A stretch of 29,365 nt of DNA, taken from positions 1 through 29,365 of the forward strand of contig CBFFYP010000059.1 in NCBI GenBank assembly GCA_965646165.1. Direction: 5' to 3'. Each line of letters opens with the position of its first letter. The first letter of the stretch is position 1. This DNA comes from MGBC114844 sp910585855. GTDB lineage: Bacteria; Bacillota; Clostridia; Lachnospirales; Lachnospiraceae. Both the position numbers and the translations under genes were made by a program. The notes beneath the pieces were generated by a model. It did no database searches. It was not told the DNA's origin and saw nothing but the letters and a program-made list of their open reading frames with translations. Below are positions 22,886-29,365 of this stretch, piece after piece.

Positions 22886-25315
22886 TCAGCGTCCCCCTAG
22901 CAATTTCCCCACTAATTTTACCGCATCTGCCGCATCCTTAGAATATCCATCCGCTCCAATTTCTTCCGCAAAACTCTCCGTAATAACAGCCCCACCAATT
23001 ATAATCTTAGCCGTACATCCACGTTCCTTAGCATAACCAATTACCTGTTTCATCTGCATCATAGTTGTAGTCATAAGTGCCGAAAGCCCAATTACTGCTG
23101 CCTGTTCCGCTATAGCCGTTTCCACAATCCGCTCTTTTGGCACATCTTTTCCCAAATCGATCACCCGATACCCATAATTTTTCAGCATCAATGCCACTAA
23201 ATTTTTCCCTATATCATGAATATCTCCTTCCACAGTAGCTATTACAATCGTCGGCAGTTCCTGTCCCTTTCGATTTCCTTCCAGCATAGGCTCTAAATAC
23301 TCAATCGCCGTTTTCATTGTTTCTGCTGCCGAAATAAGCTGCGGCAAAAAATAAATCTTTTTTTCAAATAACACCCCCACTTCATTGATAGCAGGAATCA
23401 GCATCTCATTTAGTAAAAAAGCTGCTTCTTTCCCTTCTTTTAATGCTTCTTTTACATGTTCTACAATTCCATCCCGATTGCCCTTTTTTACATCTTCATA
23501 GATAACAGGCTGCCTTTTTTCTGTTTTTGTATTTTCTTCTTTCTTTTCGCTGTCTTTTTTCTGTGCAAAATAATTTATTTTATTGATATATCGAATATCT
23601 GCGCCCTTTTTATTTAATAAAAGATCACAGGCAAATGCCGCCTTTACCAATAATTCCTGTGAAGGATTCGATATTGCCATCGTCAGTCCATTTGCAATCG
23701 CCATTGTTAGAAAAGCAGTATTAATCGCCGGACGATCTGGAAGTCCAAATGAAATATTCGAAAGTCCTGTAATCGTTGCTACTCCAAGGGTTTCTTTACA
23801 ATAATGAATCGTTTCCAATGTTTCCAGCGCCGCCTTTGGATTTGCACCAATCGTGGCTACCAGCCCGTCCACCACAATATCCTCTTTGCACATTCCATGT
23901 CGAATCGCCTCTTCTAATACCGTATGAATAATAGAAATCTTTTCATTTAAATCAGCCGGAAGCCCCCGATCTGACAATGGCAGCAAAATAAACATCGCAC
24001 CATATTTTTTTGCAGCCGGAATCAATTTTTCAAACTTTTCTTTTTCTAAAGAAATCGAATTAATCAAAGCACGTCCCGGATAGATCCGCAACGCTGCCTC
24101 CACAATCTCTACATGGCTTGAATCAATACAAAGGGGAAGATTTACAGTACGGCTTACTTCATAAATTGCCTTCTGCATCAGTTCCATTTCATCAATTCCG
24201 TTCATTCCCATATTGATATCCAAAACAGCAGCACCCTGTGCTTCCTGTTCTAATGCCATCTCGATTACTCGTTCTAATTTTCCCTCTTTTAATTCTGCCT
24301 GAAGTACCTTTTTTCCAGTCGGATTAATTCGTTCTCCAACAATTAAAAACTTTCCGTCTAAAGGAATCTCTACCGTCTTTCTCTCCGAACAAAGTACTCT
24401 TCCCTGTGTATCTTTTAAATGAATCGGCTCTAAATCCTGCGTGTTCTCCTTTACCTTTTCTATAAATTCGGGGGAAGTTCCACAGCACCCTCCTAAAATA
24501 GAAGCTCCGCTTTCTGCCAGTTCTCTCATATATTCTGCAAATGTATCTGCGTCCATATCATATGTTGTTTTTCCGTCCGAATCAACTTGAGGAAGCCCTG
24601 CATTTGGCTTGGCAATCAACGGTACGGTAGCAAATTTTCTCATCTCTTCTATTAATGAAATCATCACATCTGGTCCGGCAGAACAATTTACACCGACAGC
24701 ATCCGCTCCTAAACTCTGCAGCACAATCAAAGCCGTTGCTGGATCTGTTCCAAAAAGGGTTCTTCCGTCCTCTTGAAACGTTAAAGTTACCATAACCGGC
24801 AAATCACAGCATTCCTTTGCTGCCAGCACGGCTGCTCTGGACTCCTGAAGGCTCATCATTGTTTCCACCACCAAAAGATCCGCCCCTGCCTCTGCCAGAT
24901 AACCAATCTGTTCTTTATAAACCTCTACCAATTCCTCAAATAAAAGTGTTCCCATCGGATATAACTGCTCTCCGGTCATGGTCAAATCCCCTGCTACCCA
25001 TACTTTGCGATTGGCTTGCTCTGCTGCCCGCCTTGAAATCTCTACCAGACGGATATTCATCATACGTGCCTGATCCTCTAGCCCATACTCCTTTAATTTA
25101 ATTCGATTTCCCGAAAAAGTAGGAGCATATAAAATATCTGTCCCTGCTTTTATATATTGATGCTGCAATTCCTCCATTATATCCTGATGTTCCAAAATCC
25201 ATTGCTCCGGGCAAACTCCGGTCGGCATCCCTGCCCGCTGCAGATTTGTACCAGTTGCTCCATCCAAATATAAAATACGCTTTCTGGTTAATTCCCTAAA
25301 CTCTTCTCTTGTCAT
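22886..25315 (-). CDS. metH: Cobalamin-dependent methionine synthase without reactivation domain
   Basis: 809 residues from ATG 25315. The homocysteine-binding domain (about 1-290) has the zinc ligands Cys211 (GVNCSAG) and Cys277/Cys278 (GGCCGTSP). The methyltetrahydrofolate-binding domain (about 315-580) includes VGERINPTG. A short charged linker leads to the B12-binding cap and Rossmann domains, with the cobalamin motif D698-x-H700-x-x-G703 (EGDIHDIGKNL). The protein then ends. The C-terminal SAM-dependent reactivation domain of E. coli MetH is missing, as is usual in clostridia and Thermotoga, where it is a separate protein. That gene is not in the window. AGGAAGG upstream supports this start. 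It lies 23 bases after the metF-fusion gene, clearly one operon. The C-terminus (LGGR) is encoded by a G-run at the border of a repeat. Confidence 0.95.
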   Translation of the reverse strand: MTREEFRELTRKRILYLDGATGTNLQRAGMPTGVCPEQWILEHQDIMEELQHQYIKAGTDILYAPTFSGNRIKLKEYGLEDQARMMNIRLVEISRRAAEQANRKVWVAGDLTMTGEQLYPMGTLLFEELVEVYKEQIGYLAEAGADLLVVETMMSLQESRAAVLAAKECCDLPVMVTLTFQEDGRTLFGTDPATALIVLQSLGADAVGVNCSAGPDVMISLIEEMRKFATVPLIAKPNAGLPQVDSDGKTTYDMDADTFAEYMRELAESGASILGGCCGTSPEFIEKVKENTQDLEPIHLKDTQGRVLCSERKTVEIPLDGKFLIVGERINPTGKKVLQAELKEGKLERVIEMALEQEAQGAAVLDINMGMNGIDEMELMQKAIYEVSRTVNLPLCIDSSHVEIVEAALRIYPGRALINSISLEKEKFEKLIPAAKKYGAMFILLPLSDRGLPADLNEKISIIHTVLEEAIRHGMCKEDIVVDGLVATIGANPKAALETLETIHYCKETLGVATITGLSNISFGLPDRPAINTAFLTMAIANGLTMAISNPSQELLVKAAFACDLLLNKKGADIRYINKINYFAQKKDSEKKEENTKTEKRQPVIYEDVKKGNRDGIVEHVKEALKEGKEAAFLLNEMLIPAINEVGVLFEKKIYFLPQLISAAETMKTAIEYLEPMLEGNRKGQELPTIVIATVEGDIHDIGKNLVALMLKNYGYRVIDLGKDVPKERIVETAIAEQAAVIGLSALMTTTMMQMKQVIGYAKERGCTAKIIIGGAVITESFAEEIGADGYSKDAADAVKLVGKLLGGR

Positions 25316-25338
25316 TCTAGCTTCCTTCCTATTCTTTT

Positions 25339-27150
25339 TTATTCCGAATCCGGCATCAGACATTTCTCAACTAAGTAAACCCTATTAAAAGGAATAATAA
25401 AATAATATCCATCCGCTGTTTCTTCTAACCACTGCATCACTCGTTTCGCAATCCGTACACCGACAATTTCTCCCTCTTCTCTGCTCATATCCGGTGAAAA
25501 CTCTGCTACTACCGACTGCGGTACTCTTATTCCGCTCAGTTCATTTGCAATAAATTTAGCATTTTTCAGGCTTATCAATGGCATAATTCCACATAAAATT
25601 TTTACATCTGTCTGAGATTTGATAACTTGAATCCTTTCGGCATCTTCTTTCGAAAAAACAGGCTGTGTCAGAAAATACTGTGCCCCTGCCGCTTTCTTTT
25701 TTCGAACCCGTTCCATTTCTACTTCTAAGTTTGCCCTTGCATAAGAGATCGCTCCGCCATAACAAAGCGGTTCTTCCAAAAAATGTTCCCGATTCATCTC
25801 CTGCACAAATTCCATCAGACGCACCGAATAAAAATCAAATACACTATGAATCGTTCCTCTCTCACTTTCCGCAATCGGATCACCAGTCACAATCAAAAGA
25901 TTTCGTATTCCATTGACATATGCTCCAAGAAGCTGTGCCCGCAGTGCAATCGTATTTTTATCTCTGCAGCTAATATGCGGCATAACCGAAATTCCCACTT
26001 CATTTTGCACCTTTACTCCAGTCAGCACCGAATCCATTCTAGGGCGTGCCATAGGAGAATCTGCAAATGTAATAAAATCAATTCCCGCAGCTTTCAGCCT
26101 GTTTGCACGATCCAAAATCCCCTGTATATTTGCATCATAAGGCGGATCTAACTCCACCGCAATCACTTTTTTTCCCTCTTTTAATTTTTGACAAAATTCA
26201 TTCTTACTATAATTAATCTGATTTTTAAAAACTGCTTTTTTCTGTATTTCTATCTTTTTTGCAGGACAATCTAAAACAATCTGCTCTCTGGTCAGCCGAA
26301 TATACTCGGGGCTTGTCCCACAGCATCCTCCAAAAACAGAAATGCCCAACTCTGCCATTTTTCCCATTGTTTCCGCAAAATACTGTGCATTATTCAAATA
26401 TACCGTTCGATCCTGTATTCGCTCTGGATAACCAGAATTTGGCATAACCGCCAAAAATTTATTGCTGCATAGCTGTATCTCCTTTAAAATATGAAGCATA
26501 TGCCCCGTTCCAATCCCACAGTTAAACCCAACCGCATCCACTTCCGTATAATCATCTGCCTGTTCTAACAGCCTGCCCGCATAAATCCCCGACTTTGTAT
26601 AACCATAACGATTCAGACAAAAATTTGCCATAATAAATACATCTTCCCCTGCCCTCTCTCTAATATAAGCGGCAGCAGGCAAAATATACTTAAAATCCGT
26701 CCCCGTTTCAAAACAAAAAATCTTTGCCCTACACTCCAAAAAAGAATCACAAATAAAATAATACTCCTCTAATATTTCCTGCTCTTCTTCCGCCAAACTA
26801 TCCGGTATCGGTCCAATCGAAGCCGCTACAAATACCTCTTCTGCCCTTTCCCCACACATCCCGCAAAAATCCTTTACCGCATTTTCAGCACAACGATACC
26901 CAGCTTGTATCACCCCTTTACGCCAATCCCTTTCCCCTCCTAACACTGCCAGATTAGCACTAAATGTATTCGTACGAATCAGCCTCGATCCCGCTTTTAA
27001 ATAATCTAAATGAATTCTCTCTACTATCTTAGGATTATTTATATTCGCCAGCTCCACAACCCGATTCTTTCCTTCTATCTGCATATAATAAGTCCCAAAT
27101 GCCCCATCTGCCAAAAGACAGCGTTTTTTCAAATAGTCCTTTATCCTCAT
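25339..27150 (-). CDS. Bifunctional homocysteine S-methyltransferase / methylenetetrahydrofolate reductase
   Basis: 603 residues from ATG 27150. The N-terminal domain (about 1-295) is a homocysteine methyltransferase with zinc ligands Cys211 (GFNCGIG) and Cys276/Cys277 (GGCCGTSP). The C-terminal domain (about 315-600) is a MetF-type 5,10-methylene-THF reductase, starting VIAVELDPP with the conserved Glu333 and containing LLIVTGDP and YFLTQPVF. It resembles B. subtilis YitJ. It should make 5-methyl-THF for the MetH encoded immediately downstream. Why a second homocysteine domain is fused to it is not clear. The start was chosen for the AAGGG site ten bases upstream and because the domain begins there; a further 37 in-frame codons upstream read through the mecA terminator. 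No SAM riboswitch or T-box is visible in the 100-base leader. Confidence 0.93.
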   Translation of the reverse strand: MRIKDYLKKRCLLADGAFGTYYMQIEGKNRVVELANINNPKIVERIHLDYLKAGSRLIRTNTFSANLAVLGGERDWRKGVIQAGYRCAENAVKDFCGMCGERAEEVFVAASIGPIPDSLAEEEQEILEEYYFICDSFLECRAKIFCFETGTDFKYILPAAAYIRERAGEDVFIMANFCLNRYGYTKSGIYAGRLLEQADDYTEVDAVGFNCGIGTGHMLHILKEIQLCSNKFLAVMPNSGYPERIQDRTVYLNNAQYFAETMGKMAELGISVFGGCCGTSPEYIRLTREQIVLDCPAKKIEIQKKAVFKNQINYSKNEFCQKLKEGKKVIAVELDPPYDANIQGILDRANRLKAAGIDFITFADSPMARPRMDSVLTGVKVQNEVGISVMPHISCRDKNTIALRAQLLGAYVNGIRNLLIVTGDPIAESERGTIHSVFDFYSVRLMEFVQEMNREHFLEEPLCYGGAISYARANLEVEMERVRKKKAAGAQYFLTQPVFSKEDAERIQVIKSQTDVKILCGIMPLISLKNAKFIANELSGIRVPQSVVAEFSPDMSREEGEIVGVRIAKRVMQWLEETADGYYFIIPFNRVYLVEKCLMPDSE

Positions 27151-27211
27151 CACTTCTTTTCCCTTTCCCTTATCCAAAATTTCCGTTCTTCCATTTTTCC
27201 GCATATCGGAT

Positions 27212-27249
27212 AAAAACCGCCTTCGTGCCTTCACACAAAAGCGGTTTTT
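27212..27249 (-). terminator. Intrinsic terminator after mecA
   Basis: AAAAACCGC (27212-27220) pairs with GCGGTTTTT (27241-27249). The stem starts one base after the mecA stop and ends about 60 bases before the metF-fusion start. Symmetric A/T runs allow function in both directions. Confidence 0.85.
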
Positions 27250-27250
27250 C

Positions 27251-28012
27251 TTATCTTTCACAGATTCCCTGAAGTACTTTTACTGCCTTTTTCTCTATCA
27301 TACAAAGTGCATGTTCTTTTAAAAAACTAACACGTGCCGGATTATAATCAATCTTTATACAATATTCCTTTGCTGCCTCGCAAAGAGAATTATATTTATT
27401 AATCGCCATGCGTGCTTTTTCAATTACCAGCGAATACGTACCATTTGTTTCTTTATATAACTCACTGCGAATTGCCCCATGGTAGGAAATCGTAGTTACA
27501 TATTTCTCTACATCTCTAAGAGAAGGAAACTCTAATACTGCAAAAATTTGGGATGTTTCTAACTTTAATGGCAGCTTTTTATTTTTTCCTTCTGCTTCTT
27601 CTTCCGCATCCCGCAGCTTATCACATTCCTCCATCAAACTTTCAAAAATCTCATTTGCCTCATCTTCCGACAATTCCGGCATCTGATCCATCAAATCCGT
27701 AGGAAGCATATCTCCTAAATCCCCCAGATGGCTTTTTACTTGCTCTAACATATCTTTCAGCCCTACCTCCGGTTTATCCGAAAAAGTAATTGCCAGTTGA
27801 TTTTTCGGAAGCGGTACTAACTGCATAGAAAGCATCCCATGCTGTACCTCATAGCCAATCTCTTCTGCTGCCCGTTCTACTACAGCATGCAAAAACTCAT
27901 TAACTTTTTGCCTATCTCGAAAAAAATCATTAATTTCTACATTATATTCTTGCATATCCTCCTCTGTAATAATACAGCGGATGGTATTTTCATCAATTCT
28001 ACGAAATTTCAC
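27251..28012 (-). CDS. mecA: MecA-type adaptor protein for ClpC
   Basis: 253 residues. The N-terminal domain starts KFRRIDENTIRCIITEEDM, followed by DFFRDRQKVNEFLHAVVERA, which matches the MecA N-terminus that binds target proteins. The middle (about 120-150) is an acidic linker, and the C-terminal domain (about 160-253) would bind the ClpC ATPase. MecA delivers substrates to ClpCP and regulates competence and stress responses in Firmicutes. The GTG at 28012 was chosen because AAGGAG lies eight bases upstream and it gives the canonical MKF start. Another GTG three codons earlier overlaps the binding site. It has its own promoter and terminator. clpB, but not clpC, is in the window. Confidence 0.88.
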   Translation of the reverse strand: MKFRRIDENTIRCIITEEDMQEYNVEINDFFRDRQKVNEFLHAVVERAAEEIGYEVQHGMLSMQLVPLPKNQLAITFSDKPEVGLKDMLEQVKSHLGDLGDMLPTDLMDQMPELSEDEANEIFESLMEECDKLRDAEEEAEGKNKKLPLKLETSQIFAVLEFPSLRDVEKYVTTISYHGAIRSELYKETNGTYSLVIEKARMAINKYNSLCEAAKEYCIKIDYNPARVSFLKEHALCMIEKKAVKVLQGICER

Positions 28013-28087
28013 ACTTATCACTCCTTGCTCCTGCCGTTGCTAGTTAAGGCATATGCCCTCCCGTGTACTTTTCCCATTTGCTTACTT

Positions 28088-28116
28088 ATTATAATACGAG
28101 AATGGGTCTGGCACAA
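28088..28116 (-). promoter_or_regulatory. Sigma-A promoter for mecA
   Basis: TTGTGC (28111-28116) and TATAAT (28088-28093) on the minus strand are 17 bases apart, about 75 bases upstream of the mecA start. The leader carries a GGGAGGGCATATGCC stretch of unknown meaning. Confidence 0.75.
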
Positions 28117-28163
28117 GTGAATTTTTTATAAATTCTCCGATTTTTCTACTATTTTTCAGGTTT

Positions 28164-29051
28164 TTACAAAATCTTAAGCCTGCGTGCGGCATCCTCCCAA
28201 TATTTTTCTGGAATCTTCAGCCCTTTTTTCTCAATTTCCTCCTGCTCTGCCAGTTTATTTGCAAGTGTTACTGTTTCTAACATAATATTTCTTCCCTCTA
28301 TCAAACTTTGTCTTGTAACAAGTGCATAGATATTTGCCATTCGATTCAACCCGCTCTCCTCAAACTGCTTTATTTCTGCCTCAATCGAATAAGGAATTGT
28401 CACCCACTCACAGTCCCATCCGTCCGTTTTTGAAGTTAAAATAGAAAAAATCGTTTTTCCCTTTACTCCAAACGGTATCCCTAATGCTCCCGGATTCCAA
28501 AATACCTTTCCATCACATCGAATCTCACACTGATCATGCGTATGTCCTCCCAGCAAATAAGACTCTGCTCTCTCTTTTAAATAGTATTCTGCCCTTCCAT
28601 TGCCCTGTTTTAACAATTCTTTTGCATCTTTTGGTGAGCCATGAAAAACACAAAGCGGTTTGCATCCCTCCAATGTAATCACATCAGAAATCGGCAGTGA
28701 GCGAAAAAAGTCTAAATCTTTCTTGCTCAAATTATTATATGTATAAAGCAAAGAACCTGTACTCGAAGATTCCTCCCACTTCTCTTCTATATCATTTTCT
28801 TCCATCTGATCCTGATATGTCAAAAGATACTCCTCTCGATTCCCCCGAATCCAATGGCATGGATATAAAAGACTCAATTCATAAAGCAGTTCCATTGTCC
28901 TTTGCGGATAAGGACAATCCGTAACATAATCCCCTAAAAGAATCACAACGTCCACAGGACAGCCTCTCTTTTTCCTTTTCTTTAGTTCCTCCATACAGGC
29001 ACAAAGAGCAGTCTGATTCGCATGAATATCGCTTAATACGGCTACTTTCAT
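28164..29051 (-). CDS. Calcineurin-like metallophosphoesterase
   Basis: 295 residues from ATG 29051. The binuclear metal centre motifs are complete: DIHAN (8-12), GDYVTD, GNREE, FHGSP and GGHTHDQ. These belong to the YfcE/MJ0936-like phosphoesterase family, cytoplasmic phosphodiesterases or phosphatases of unknown natural substrate. The C-terminal 80 residues (after about 215) form an additional helical segment not needed for the core fold. AAGGAG lies upstream at good spacing. An in-frame start 17 codons earlier would fall inside the promoter at 29074-29102 and is rejected. It is monocistronic here, followed directly by the mecA promoter. I see no terminator in the short gap. Confidence 0.9.
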   Translation of the reverse strand: MKVAVLSDIHANQTALCACMEELKKRKKRGCPVDVVILLGDYVTDCPYPQRTMELLYELSLLYPCHWIRGNREEYLLTYQDQMEENDIEEKWEESSSTGSLLYTYNNLSKKDLDFFRSLPISDVITLEGCKPLCVFHGSPKDAKELLKQGNGRAEYYLKERAESYLLGGHTHDQCEIRCDGKVFWNPGALGIPFGVKGKTIFSILTSKTDGWDCEWVTIPYSIEAEIKQFEESGLNRMANIYALVTRQSLIEGRNIMLETVTLANKLAEQEEIEKKGLKIPEKYWEDAARRLKIL

Positions 29052-29073
29052 TATTTTTTTCTCCTTTTCCTTT

Positions 29074-29102
29074 ATTTTATCACAAATATCCTTTCGATTC
29101 AA
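29074..29102 (-). promoter_or_regulatory. Sigma-A promoter for the metallophosphoesterase gene
   Basis: TTGAAT (29097-29102) and TAAAAT (29074-29079) on the minus strand have 17-base spacing, just upstream of the AAGGAG site. This supports the short form of the protein. Confidence 0.7.
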
Positions 29103-29180
29103 TCATACCAATGAAATTCACAAGATAAACTTACAAACTAAAATTTTTATAAAATGCCCTATTTCCATGATAGTTTCAAA

Positions 29181-29365
29181 GTGAGGATAAGATGCTGCCG
29201 GAAAGGGTTGGCTTTCACCGGACGCCAGAGGCGGTTTGCTCCTGTTTTTTGCCTGCTCCGCTCCAAACGGTAAGAAAGTCTACAGCTTCTGATTTCAGTT
29301 CATCCAACCAGACGAACCGGGGCGCAATTCGCCCTCACTACAAGCGAAACGTAATTGATGTAAGG
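29181..29365 (-). repeat. Family A type I structured element (E5, cut by window edge)
   Basis: The tail (GATGCTGCCGGAAAGGG, TTGGCTTTCACC), outer end GGACGCCAGA (from 29220), first arm GAGGCGGTTTGCTCCTG, the CAGCTTCTGA inner-stem region and the CGGGGCGCAATTCGCCCTC block are all present in the same order as in E2 and E4. The window ends inside the core, so whether a type II partner follows is not known. Confidence 0.88.

Noticed and set aside
27151..27250. SAM riboswitch or T-box in front of the metF-fusion/metH operon, and T-box in front of ilvN
   Set aside because: The leaders are about 100 and 60 bases, too short for these elements, and the first is mostly the mecA terminator. No conserved T-box sequence was seen.

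Overview
The window looks like a low-GC Firmicutes chromosome, most likely a clostridial gut anaerobe of the Lachnospiraceae type. This rests on AT-rich genes with strong GGAGG-type ribosome binding sites, a MecA adaptor, a short MetH without reactivation domain beside a homocysteine methyltransferase/MTHFR fusion, and an ilvN-ilvC pair. The family-level assignment is inference. Nearly all genes lie on the minus strand. Only the Rpn-type nuclease genes at the left edge are on the plus strand.

Layout: 1-1089 holds a cut-off and a complete copy of an Rpn/PD-(D/E)XK nuclease gene. 1325-3919 is clpB. 4911-6656 is an ABC exporter half-transporter. 7163-15653 is a five-gene minus-strand cluster read as SWIM zinc-finger protein, HEAT-like protein, MoxR-type AAA+ ATPase, DUF5682 protein, VWA protein. 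It resembles the poorly understood yehL/yehM/yehP/yehQ set of E. coli. 16770-18497 is a leucine-rich-repeat lipoprotein and 19419-20171 a lytic transglycosylase. 20368-21988 is ilvN-ilvC, 22886-27150 a methionine/one-carbon pair (metF fusion then metH), 27251-28012 mecA, and 28164-29051 a metallophosphoesterase. Promoters with 16-17 base spacing can be placed before clpB, the SWIM cluster, ilvN, mecA and the phosphoesterase. Intrinsic terminators follow the LRR gene, ilvC and mecA.

The striking part is between the genes. Almost every long gap is filled by large, highly structured repeats, thirteen units in 29 kb. Family A has two subtypes, I and II, each about 340-365 bases, with a homologous core but different terminal stems. 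They occur as head-to-head pairs, II-linker-I, at 4131-4906, 15790-16596, 18625-19407 and 22121-22867. A truncated type I unit runs off the right edge, and a core-deleted type I unit sits at 1140-1275. Family B units are about 150 bases with an unrelated core. They form one head-to-head pair (6714-7146) and one single unit inside the five-gene cluster (8464-8611). Both families share the boundary grammar: an ACAGC-like inner end and a GGCGTCCTCT-like outer end, so pairs carry an outward-facing inverted repeat (AGAGGACGCCA).

Stems differ in sequence between copies yet stay paired, with many compensatory changes. The three family B copies carry three different GNRA tetraloops at the same place. 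This points to selection on, or copying through, a folded RNA or single-strand DNA form. I regard this two-family, paired, covarying element system as the best candidate for something undescribed. Most units sit within about 20 bases of a stop codon, and two unrelated proteins (MetH and the lytic transglycosylase) end in Gly-Gly-Arg encoded by a G-run at the gene/element junction.
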